64,000 bases of DNA from an uncultured Pseudomonadales bacterium (lineage in GTDB: Bacteria > Pseudomonadota > Gammaproteobacteria > Pseudomonadales > Azotimanducaceae), in contig OY282447.1 in assembly GCA_958296165.1 (NCBI GenBank), forward strand, positions 1,488,001-1,552,000, in the 5' to 3' direction. Within the stretch, counting starts at the first letter, position 1. Every line of letters begins with the position of its first letter. Below are positions 9,227-16,409 of this stretch, one piece after another. The notes under the pieces were generated by a model. It was not told where the DNA came from and searched no databases. It was given only the letters and a program-made list of their open reading frames with translations. The position numbers and the translations under genes are program-made.

Positions 9227-10420
9227 CTAAATCAACAAGCGCTCGCTGCGGTAGCGCATCACCGTGGCGAACACGCAGAGCGCAGCCAGCAATACCGTGG
9301 ACGCGGCCGATGTCGCGGCGTGCGTCGCTACAACCGTCTCGCCTTTGATGAGCCCGGTCACCAACAAGTGCTGAGACAGGCTGGGCACCAGCATCCACGC
9401 CAGCGACGGTTGGAGCGGATTCATCGCGATAACGATGATCGGCAGCGCCGGCACCACCATGGCCAGGCTGGTGTAGGTCTGCGCTTCGCGGAAGCTCTTC
9501 GTATACGACGCCACGGTCATCATCATTCCAGCACCTAACACGGCAAACGGCAGCATGGCGCAGTAGATGCCCAGGCAGACGGCCGGGCCGAGATTCGCCG
9601 ACATGCCGACCTCGGCCAAGGGCAGGAAGCGGGCCGCAACGCCGAACGAGGCGATGGCGAGGCCGAGCGAGGCGGCCATAAACAGCAACGTACACGAGAA
9701 CTTTCCGATCACCAGGCTCGAGCGCGGCACGGCCAACGTCAACAGCGGCTCCATGGTGCCGCGGTCGCGTTCGCCGGCGGTAGCGTCGATGGCTACTTGG
9801 ATTCCGCCCAACAAGGTCGCGAAGATGAGGAAATAGGTCATCATGCCGAGGATGAGGATGGCGCGCGCGGACGGCGTGGAGACGTCGTCGGTCAAAACCG
9901 CCAGCGGTTGCGTGACGGCGGGGTCTACGCCGCGTAGCTGCAAGCGGTTCGCGCCGACGATGCGGCCGTAGGCCGAGAGGGCCGAGCGCAGCCGGCCTTC
10001 GGCTATTTGGTTGGCGTTGTTCGAGCTGTCCGCCACCACCCAAAGCCGCGCCGGGGCGCCGCTGCGGAGCGCGGCCGCGAACCCCTCGTCCACCACCAAG
10101 CCCACCTCGACGTCGCCGCGACGGACGGCATCGCGCAGCGCCCGGACGTCGGCAAAGCGGTCGTGCTCGATGTCGATCAGCGCACCGTGCAGGTGACCCA
10201 ACAGATTCGCGGCGTTCGCAGCACCGATCGCAGGCACGGCAATGGGCTGCAGCGATTCGTCCACTTGCCGGCTCACGGTGAACCCCAGGATCGCCGCGAA
10301 CAGCGCCGGGCCGAACAACGGGCCGAACACAAACGCGGAAATCAGCGCCCGGCGTTCACGCAGGCTGTCGAGCAGTTCCTTGCGGAACACAACCCAGGCC
10401 CCGTTCGTCAATCGCGGCAT
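9227..10420 (-). CDS. ABC-2 type transporter permease (NatB-like)
   Basis: 397 residues. An N-terminal membrane anchor follows the cytoplasmic VFRKELLDSLRERRALI. Then comes a large extracytoplasmic segment (about residues 50-190), and five to six further membrane helices including AILILGMMTYFLIFATLLGG and SLVIGKFSCTLLFMAASLG. The motif DATAGERDRGTMEPLLTLAV between helices is typical of NatB/ABC-2 permeases, where it contacts the ATPase. The gene lies 3 bases after the ATPase gene, so the two form one exporter. NatAB of Bacillus exports sodium; the substrate here is unproven and may relate to the upstream S33 hydrolase of the same operon. Confidence 0.88.
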   Translation of the reverse strand: MPRLTNGAWVVFRKELLDSLRERRALISAFVFGPLFGPALFAAILGFTVSRQVDESLQPIAVPAIGAANAANLLGHLHGALIDIEHDRFADVRALRDAVRRGDVEVGLVVDEGFAAALRSGAPARLWVVADSSNNANQIAEGRLRSALSAYGRIVGANRLQLRGVDPAVTQPLAVLTDDVSTPSARAILILGMMTYFLIFATLLGGIQVAIDATAGERDRGTMEPLLTLAVPRSSLVIGKFSCTLLFMAASLGLAIASFGVAARFLPLAEVGMSANLGPAVCLGIYCAMLPFAVLGAGMMMTVASYTKSFREAQTYTSLAMVVPALPIIVIAMNPLQPSLAWMLVPSLSQHLLVTGLIKGETVVATHAATSAASTVLLAALCVFATVMRYRSERLLI

Positions 10421-10423
10421 GGC

Positions 10424-11155
10424 CTAGCCGACCCATGTGCGGTAAGCATCGTCGCCGTCAGACGAGTTGCCTACGACGCTCACGAACGCATCCTCCAAGT
10501 CGTCGCAGCCGGTGGCTGCGCGGATTCCGTCTGCGCTGCCCGCCAGAGCGACGGAACCCGCGGCGAGGATCACGATGCGGTCGCACAGCGCGGCAACTTC
10601 CTGCATCACGTGGCTTGAGAACAACACGCAACAACCCGCGTTGCGACGTTCGCCGATTGCATCGCGCAGAGCCCGGGTCGCCATCACGTCCAAGCCATTG
10701 GTCGGTTCATCCAAGATCAGCGTCTGCGGGTCGTGTACCAAGGCGCGAGCCAGCGCCACGCGCACGCGCTGACCTTGCGAGAAGCCTTTGGCGCGGCGAT
10801 CGGCGATGTCCTCGATGTCCAGCTTGGCCATCACCTGCGCAACCGCCTCGGCTCGATTGCGCATGCCCTGCAAGGCGGCGTAGTAGGCGATGTTCTCGCG
10901 CGCCGTCAAGTTGCCGTAGAGGTTGGCGTTGTGCGGCAACACGCCGATGCGGCTGCGTACCGCAAGAGGCGCAGCGCGAATGTCCAAGCCATCCAGCGTC
11001 GCGGCACCGCCGTCTGCTCGCAGCGTCGTGCAGAGGATGCGCAGGGCGGTGGACTTGCCGGCGCCGTTGGGACCCAAGAGGCCAGTAATGTGCCCGTCGG
11101 CGGCGCTGAAATCGATCTCGCGCAAGGCGTGGATATCGCCGAAGCGCTTGCTCAA
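10424..11155 (-). CDS. ABC transporter ATP-binding protein (NatA-like), 5' end displaced by IS1380
   Basis: ATPase partner of the downstream permease. It shows a Walker A GLLGPNGAGKST, Q-loop region IGVLPHNANLYGNLTARENI, ABC signature FSQGQRVRVALARAL, Walker B TLILDEPTNGLD and an H-loop in VLFSSHVMQEV. The reading frame now starts at TTG 11155 (LSKRFGD). The original first six codons, encoding MIEVRG, lie at 12905-12922 beyond the IS element; joining at the TCAA duplication restores MIEVRGLSKRFGD in frame. The Walker motifs are intact, so the protein could still work if translated from the TTG. The native promoter and start are lost and expression would rely on read-through from the co-oriented transposase. 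Confidence 0.85.
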   Translation of the reverse strand: MSKRFGDIHALREIDFSAADGHITGLLGPNGAGKSTALRILCTTLRADGGAATLDGLDIRAAPLAVRSRIGVLPHNANLYGNLTARENIAYYAALQGMRNRAEAVAQVMAKLDIEDIADRRAKGFSQGQRVRVALARALVHDPQTLILDEPTNGLDVMATRALRDAIGERRNAGCCVLFSSHVMQEVAALCDRIVILAAGSVALAGSADGIRAATGCDDLEDAFVSVVGNSSDGDDAYRTWVG

Positions 11156-12900
11156 CCCTAATGTTGCATTAAGTACGCCGATCTATAGGGCGAAAGCGGC
11201 GAGGTAGTCGTTCATCGTGGCCTCGGTCCTGGGGTCGCACATGATGGAAAGGACGGGTTTTCGCTGCGGGTACAGGAAGCGTCCGGCGCGCAGCAGGAAG
11301 TCGTTTCGCATCGTGCGCAGCTGCTCGAAGTTCCAAAGCGGCGAGCGCTTGGCGCTGGCGCGGCGTTGCGGCGCGCGGGCGGCCATCTGGAGTTCTCTGG
11401 CGAGGTTGTGGGCGAGCATGGCGGCGAGCGCGAACAGGCGGTTGGCGGGTTCGCGGCGGGCGGGGACGCGGGACAGTCCGCACTGCGACTTGAGTTCGGC
11501 GAACAGGGCCTCCTGGGCGCCGCGGCCGTCGTGGAACAGGGCGACGCGCCGGGCGCTCTGGCGCTTGTTGGTGACGACGGCCTTGAACTCGAAGCCGTGG
11601 GCGCGGGGTTCGAACAGGTCGAGCTGCAGGGGCCCCGGGCGGCGGATCGGCACGCGCCGGCGGATCACGACGATGCGGCGCTGGCTGGCCCAGCTGTTCG
11701 GCTTCCAGTCCGGCTCGAAGCACTCGGCGTCCCGGCCGGCCTTGCGCCATCGGGTCTGGCTCTCGATCAGCTGCTTGAGCGCCGGGAAGCGCTCGAAGGG
11801 CACGGACACGGAGTAGTCGACGCGGCGCCGCTCGAACAGGCCGAGGACGTCCTCGCCGAAGAAGGCGCCGTCGGCGCGGGCCTCCAGCCGCGTTCCGGGC
11901 AGCGCGTCGCGCAGGCGGGCCAGCGTTTCGTCCATGAACTCCCGGGCTCCCGTGGAATCGGCCACGTTGCCGGGGCGGTGCAGCACGTCCAGCGCCTGGC
12001 TGGTCTGCGCCACGGTGGCGAACAGCGGCCAGTAGCTGCGCTGGCCCTTGCGCTGCGGGTTGTAGCCCGCCGCCGTGCCTTCCGCCTGCCGCTTCGTGCC
12101 CAGCACCGAGCCGTCGAAGTCGACCGTCGCGCGCCCCGGGCGCAGCGCCCGCAGCCGCTCGACCACCAGTTCCCGGTTCGCCGCCCGCATCTTGTCGACG
12201 CAGCGCCCGTCCATGCCGGCGAGCGCGCGCGAGACCGTCGACACGTCCGGCAGCCGCCGCAGCCCCACCGCGCGCCGCACCGCCTCGTCGTTGCGGTAGC
12301 GCGCCATGTCGCGCAGGCTGCGGCAGCCGAGCAGCAGGTGAACCACCAGCAGCAGGACGACGGCGTGCGGCGGGTAGGCGCGCTCGGGCAGGTGCCGGAA
12401 GCACGGCCGCAGGCGCTCCTTCAGCCCCAGCCGGGCGAACAGCCGCTGGAAGACGACCAGCCCGGCGTGCGACGTGAGGCGCTGCGCCTCGAATCGGATT
12501 TCCAGCGCCCGGTTCGCTTTTCCGCGCACGGCGTTCCTGCTAATCTTCACTTCGGCGGCCTCCTTCGATGTTTGTTTGAGCACCTCCATCGTACCAAGGG
12601 AGGCCGCCGCTTCCGAGATCCGCAGAACGATTCGGCATCGGTTTTCGAAAGGGCCGAAAGGCGTCGTCGGAGCGGCGCCGCTCAGGCCAACCGCCGGTGC
12701 GTTTGAGCGGCAACGCCGAAAATCCGCATTGGATCCAATCGGGGAGGATCCGAATCGTCCTCGCCGAAACGCCTTCGTCGCGCCTTCCCTTGGTGCGCGC
12801 CTACTCTTCTCCCGCTTCGTTTCGTCGGGAGAACCGACTACGACTCGCCGTGCCGCTCAATCCCAAGGGGATAGATTGAGAATCTAATGCAACAATAGGG
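11156..12900 (-). mobile_element. Complete IS1380-family insertion sequence
   Basis: A 1,745-bp element. The 17-bp terminal inverted repeats match at 15 of 17 positions: left 11156-11172 starting CCCTAATGTTGC, right 12884-12900 ending AACAATAGGG. A 4-bp direct duplication TCAA flanks it at 11152-11155 and 12901-12904; 4-bp duplications are characteristic of the IS1380 family. It carries one intact transposase gene. The roughly 310 bases between the transposase start and the right end hold no other gene. The element sits in the sixth/seventh codon boundary of the natA-like gene and is oriented with it. Confidence 0.93.
11183..12589 (-). CDS. IS1380-family transposase
   Basis: 468 residues, uninterrupted, so possibly active. 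DDE-type transposase. The first acidic residue lies in ATVDFDGSVLGTKR, followed by the family segment AGYNPQRKGQRSYWPLFATV; the second in ARADGAFFGEDVL; and a late glutamate in QEALFAELKSQCGL. The C-terminal segment RLFALAAMLAHNLARELQM is also typical of the family. SD-like purines precede the ATG at 12589. It reads toward the displaced natA gene with only about 27 bases of IS left after its stop. Confidence 0.93.
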   Translation of the reverse strand: MEVLKQTSKEAAEVKISRNAVRGKANRALEIRFEAQRLTSHAGLVVFQRLFARLGLKERLRPCFRHLPERAYPPHAVVLLLVVHLLLGCRSLRDMARYRNDEAVRRAVGLRRLPDVSTVSRALAGMDGRCVDKMRAANRELVVERLRALRPGRATVDFDGSVLGTKRQAEGTAAGYNPQRKGQRSYWPLFATVAQTSQALDVLHRPGNVADSTGAREFMDETLARLRDALPGTRLEARADGAFFGEDVLGLFERRRVDYSVSVPFERFPALKQLIESQTRWRKAGRDAECFEPDWKPNSWASQRRIVVIRRRVPIRRPGPLQLDLFEPRAHGFEFKAVVTNKRQSARRVALFHDGRGAQEALFAELKSQCGLSRVPARREPANRLFALAAMLAHNLARELQMAARAPQRRASAKRSPLWNFEQLRTMRNDFLLRAGRFLYPQRKPVLSIMCDPRTEATMNDYLAAFAL

Positions 12901-12918
12901 TCAAGCCGCGCACTTCAA

Positions 12919-14370
12919 TCATGGGCCCGGGCCCATCGGCGAAGCGAACAGCGGAAACGGGCGCACGCGTTCGAGGCAGCTCAAGTCCAGCGCCTCAAAG
13001 TCAGCGCTTTCCACGAAGTCCGCCATCAGACGCTGTGCGCAACCGACCATGAGCATGCCGTGGCCCTGACCAGCGCCTACCAACGCCTTTGCATTGCCGA
13101 GGCGCTCGGCCGCCAACGTTGCGTAGCGTGGCGGGGTGATCGGATCGAGTTCGCCACTGAGCAGCAGGACGGGCACGTCGCTTGCCACCAGCCGCCTGAA
13201 GTCCTCGTCCACTGGGCCACTCGGCCAGCCAGCGCAAACGCCTCGCGCCACTTCGACAAACATCGAACCGAGATAAGTGCGGGCTTGCGCATCCATATCC
13301 ACCTCGCCCCAGAAAGGCTCGTCTTCCGCGCACAGCACGGCGTAGTTCAAGCCCACCGCCAGTTCTTCGGTGGCTTCTGCGATGGCGTGCGCCCGGGCCG
13401 CCAGCCGGCGGTAGTCGCCACGGTACGCTCCCTCTAACAGCGGCGGCAGCAGGCTCGCCGTAAGCGGCGAGTAGAGCAGCAGGCGGACCACGCCGGCCAG
13501 GGACGTGTAGTCCAACGGCACCGTGGTCGGCGCGCCCGTACGGGGATCGTCGAACGTCACCTCCACCGGCGCCGTGCGCAGGCGCTGGCGTACGGCGTCG
13601 AAGTGTGCCTCCAAATCCGGATAGGCCGCGTGGCAAGGGGCATCTTCCCGACAACGGGTGAACAACGCTTCCAGCGCCGCCTGACTGTCGAGCGTGACTT
13701 GCGGGCCGAGCGCGACGGTGGGCGGCAAGACGCCATCCAGAACAACGCTGCGCACATGCCGAGGGAAGCGCCGCAGGTAGTGCTGCGCGACGCGCGTACC
13801 ATAGGAAATGCCGTACAGGTTCATGCGTTCATAGCCGAGTGCCGCGCGGACGCGCTCCAGATCCTGCACGGCAAGGCTGGTGGTGAAAAAGCGCGGGTCG
13901 TGGTGCAGCGTCTGCATGCAATCGAGCGTCAACCGCACGAGCGCGTCGGCGTCTGCGCCAACGCCGGTGCCGAGAACTTGCCCAGTGAGATTGTCGCAAT
14001 GCAGCGGCGCCGACTTGCCGCTGCCGCGCTGGTCGACCAGCAGCACATTGCGCTCGCGCAGGATGCGCGCGAACGCGGCTTCGCTCTGCGCGAAGAAACG
14101 CGTCGAGGCATCGCCGGGCCCACCGGCAATCACAACGAATGGATCCGGCGCCGGCTCCTCCACGAGTGCGTCCACGACAGCGACGAACAACGCGATGCTC
14201 TGGCCCTCCACCGCATTCGGATCCAATGGCACGTCGAGCCTGCCGCAATTGGCTTCCACTTCCGAGCGCCCTTCGTTGGCGGTGATGCGGCAAGTTTCCA
14301 GCTCCAACGCGCCGGCACTGCCGCAGAGCTGCAACGCCATCGCGATGAACGGTAGTAGTAGGCGGCGCAT
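12919..14370 (-). CDS. Secreted alpha/beta-hydrolase, peptidase S33 (proline aminopeptidase-like)
   Basis: 483 residues with an N-terminal signal peptide (LLLPFIAMALQLCGSAGA). The fold shows the oxyanion segment FVVIAGGPGDAS, strand VLLVDQRGSGKS, nucleophile elbow LYGISYGTR (Ser), acid in LLSGELDPITPP (Asp) and GAGQGHGM (His), giving the Ser-Asp-His triad of S33 exopeptidases and related lipases. Several cysteines suit an oxidised periplasmic location. Its stop originally overlapped the natA start as ATGA, so hydrolase, ATPase and permease formed an operon, now cut by IS1380. Substrate unknown. Confidence 0.9.
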   Translation of the reverse strand: MRRLLLPFIAMALQLCGSAGALELETCRITANEGRSEVEANCGRLDVPLDPNAVEGQSIALFVAVVDALVEEPAPDPFVVIAGGPGDASTRFFAQSEAAFARILRERNVLLVDQRGSGKSAPLHCDNLTGQVLGTGVGADADALVRLTLDCMQTLHHDPRFFTTSLAVQDLERVRAALGYERMNLYGISYGTRVAQHYLRRFPRHVRSVVLDGVLPPTVALGPQVTLDSQAALEALFTRCREDAPCHAAYPDLEAHFDAVRQRLRTAPVEVTFDDPRTGAPTTVPLDYTSLAGVVRLLLYSPLTASLLPPLLEGAYRGDYRRLAARAHAIAEATEELAVGLNYAVLCAEDEPFWGEVDMDAQARTYLGSMFVEVARGVCAGWPSGPVDEDFRRLVASDVPVLLLSGELDPITPPRYATLAAERLGNAKALVGAGQGHGMLMVGCAQRLMADFVESADFEALDLSCLERVRPFPLFASPMGPGP

Positions 14371-14502
14371 CGCCGAAGCCCGTTAGGTGGAGGAGCGCCT
14401 AAGAATGACGTACACGAATAGTACCAGCCATGCACGCAACGCGATGCGACGACCAAGAGCGGCTATGCTCTGCGCTTCGACACGTTTGAGGCAATTTCTT
14501 CC
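14371..14502. promoter_or_regulatory. Divergent intergenic region
   Basis: 132 bases between the divergently oriented S33 hydrolase and quinone oxidoreductase genes; promoters for both must lie here. I could not assign convincing -35/-10 boxes or an operator. Confidence 0.3.
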
Positions 14503-15468
14503 GTGAAGGCCGTTTTCTGCGAGACGCTGGATGGGCCGGACGCACTAGTCGTCCGCGATGTGGACGAGCCCGGTGCGCCCGGCGATGGCGAAGTGAAGGT
14601 AGCCGTGGCGGCGCGCGGCCTGTCGTTCACCGACTTGCTGATGTCCAAGGGCGCATACCAAGTGAAGCCGCCGCTGCCGTTCGTAATCGGCGGCGAAGGG
14701 GCTGGCGTGGTCAGCGCGGTTGGCCGCAGCGTCGAAAACGTTCGCGTTGGAGACAGAGTGCTCGTACCGGCCGGCTGCGTCGAGCAAGTGCTTGTGGACG
14801 CCAGCCGCATCACGCCCATTCCCTCCGGGGTCGCACTCGATGCGGCGGCGTCTTTCCGCTCCAACTACGCCACCGCCATCTACGCGCTGCAGCGCGGCCG
14901 GCTGCGTCAAGGCGAAACGCTGCTCGTGCATGGTGCCGCTGGCGGGGTCGGTTTGGCGACCGTCGACGTCGGCAAGCTCATGGGCGCTACGGTGATTGCC
15001 ACGGCCGGCTCGGACGACAAGCTCGCTGTGGTGCGGCAGATGGGCGCCGATCATGTCATCAACTACCGCTCCGACGGCTTTCGAGAGCGTGTGAAGGAGC
15101 TCACCGACAACCGCGGCGCGGATGTGATCTTCGACCCGGTGGGCGGCGACGTGTTCGACGAGTCCATGCGCTGCGTGGCGCCGTTCGGTCGCATCCTGAT
15201 CGTCGGCTTCACTGGCGGCCGAGCCGCGTTGGCGAAGACCAACCACCTGCTCATCAAGGACGCCGAGGCCATCGGCTTCACCATCGGCGGCCTGGCTCGG
15301 CATGACCCGGCCTGGGCGGCGCGCAATCAGCGGGTGCTGATGGGCTGGCTGGCGGGCGGGCGGATCAGGCCCTATATCTCGCACCGCGTGCCGCTCGAGC
15401 GCACCGTCGAAGGATTGCGGCTGATCGTCGAGCGAGCGGTGATCGGCAAGGTGATCGTTACGAGTTGA
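14503..15468 (+). CDS. Zinc-less medium-chain quinone oxidoreductase (NADPH:quinone reductase family)
   Basis: 321 residues from a GTG start (VKAVFCETLDGPDAL). The GroES-like half contains SFTDLLMSKGAYQVKPPLPF and GGEGAGVVSAVG; the Rossmann half has the dinucleotide motif LVHGAAGGVGLATVDVGKLM and ATAGSDDKLAVVRQMGADHV. The cysteine/histidine ligands of zinc alcohol dehydrogenases are missing, as in the QOR/crotonyl-CoA reductase-like branch. Cytoplasmic NAD(P)H-dependent reductase of quinones or enoyl-type substrates; the exact substrate is not readable. Monocistronic. Confidence 0.9.
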   Translation: MKAVFCETLDGPDALVVRDVDEPGAPGDGEVKVAVAARGLSFTDLLMSKGAYQVKPPLPFVIGGEGAGVVSAVGRSVENVRVGDRVLVPAGCVEQVLVDASRITPIPSGVALDAAASFRSNYATAIYALQRGRLRQGETLLVHGAAGGVGLATVDVGKLMGATVIATAGSDDKLAVVRQMGADHVINYRSDGFRERVKELTDNRGADVIFDPVGGDVFDESMRCVAPFGRILIVGFTGGRAALAKTNHLLIKDAEAIGFTIGGLARHDPAWAARNQRVLMGWLAGGRIRPYISHRVPLERTVEGLRLIVERAVIGKVIVTS

Positions 15469-15485
15469 CGGCCATTTCTTGACGG

Positions 15486-15974
15486 CTACTTGCGCCGCCT
15501 GGATGCGAGAGAGACGACGTTCGCCAAGCCCTTGCGCGAGCGCCCCCGCAGGGTTTGGGCGCGTTGCGCGGGTTGCAGTGCCAGCTCCCAAGTCCAAGTG
15601 ACTTTGGCGGTCTTTGCGAAGCCGCGCAGCCCGTGCGATTCGCGCGCCTCGAACAGCGTAAAGGTGATGTGCGTGTCGCCGCTCTCGGACCACAAGAGGC
15701 CCAAGTGCGGTTCGCTCTCGAGCTTGGCCGTGCCTTGCGCGTCGACGCCCATGCCGCGCACCGTCACCGCGTAGGTGCCGAACTCGTCCGCCACGATCCA
15801 GGCCATCACCGAGTGCTCGCCGCCGCCGTCCACGGCCAGCGTGGCCTCGGCCAGCAGCCCATCGGCGGCCACGTCGTCAGAAACTTGGATGCGCGCCTTG
15901 AAGACGGTGCCCAGCGACTCGGTGGTGGGTCGAAAAGAACCGCGGCCCAACCACAGCCCAGCTTGGAGGATCAC
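15486..15974 (-). CDS. Conserved hypothetical protein
   Basis: About 162 residues from GTG 15974. No signal peptide. Alternating hydrophobic and polar segments (DTHITFTLFEARESHG, VTWTWELALQPAQRA) suggest a beta-rich lipocalin-like fold, but I recognise no family. It begins 15 bases after the VOC gene on the same strand and is probably the last gene of the DUF5916-VOC operon. The C-terminus is basic (RRRK). Confidence 0.6.
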   Translation of the reverse strand: MILQAGLWLGRGSFRPTTESLGTVFKARIQVSDDVAADGLLAEATLAVDGGGEHSVMAWIVADEFGTYAVTVRGMGVDAQGTAKLESEPHLGLLWSESGDTHITFTLFEARESHGLRGFAKTAKVTWTWELALQPAQRAQTLRGRSRKGLANVVSLASRRRK

Positions 15975-15989
15975 GGCATCGCCGATGCT

Positions 15990-16406
15990 TTAGGGGCGCG
16001 CCTGCACCAGTTCGATGCTTACGCCATCCGGCGCCGCGACGTAACAGATCAACGAGCCGGGCGAAAACTCCCACGGTTCCACCGCGAAAGCGGCGCCCTT
16101 GGCGCGGATTTCCTCACAGAACGCCTTCAGATCGCCACGATACGTATAGCCGAAGTGATCCGTGCCCCACTCGTCGTGGCTGGAATAGTCGGCGAAGTGC
16201 TGCATCGCCCGCGTTGAGACCGGAGCTTCTCCCGGCCGCTTGCCGCGGATGATGATCTGCATCCCGCCCACTTGGACGTTGATCTGCGGCGCATCGCGCA
16301 GCTGGTAGTCGGCGACGATGCGCCCGCCCAGGATGCGCTCGTACCAAGCGGCGGCGGCTTGCGGATCCGCGCTGACGAGATGGATGTGGTCGAACGTTAG
16401 CGACAT
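15990..16406 (-). CDS. VOC (glyoxalase/bleomycin resistance) family protein
   Basis: 138 residues with the vicinal-oxygen-chelate pattern. An N-terminal metal-ligand histidine lies in FDHIHLVSADPQAAAAWY, the second module has DEWGTDHFGYTYRG, and the last ligand glutamate is in PDGVSIELVQARP. Such proteins are dioxygenases, isomerases or thiol transferases; the substrate is unknown. It starts 3 bases after the DUF5916 gene stop, so the two are co-transcribed. Confidence 0.85.
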   Translation of the reverse strand: MSLTFDHIHLVSADPQAAAAWYERILGGRIVADYQLRDAPQINVQVGGMQIIIRGKRPGEAPVSTRAMQHFADYSSHDEWGTDHFGYTYRGDLKAFCEEIRAKGAAFAVEPWEFSPGSLICYVAAPDGVSIELVQARP

Positions 16407-16409
16407 CGG

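Noticed and set aside
9096-10043. Minus-strand frame overlapping the NatB-like gene and the tRNA
   Set aside because: Out-of-frame shadow of the permease; it would also read through the tRNA.
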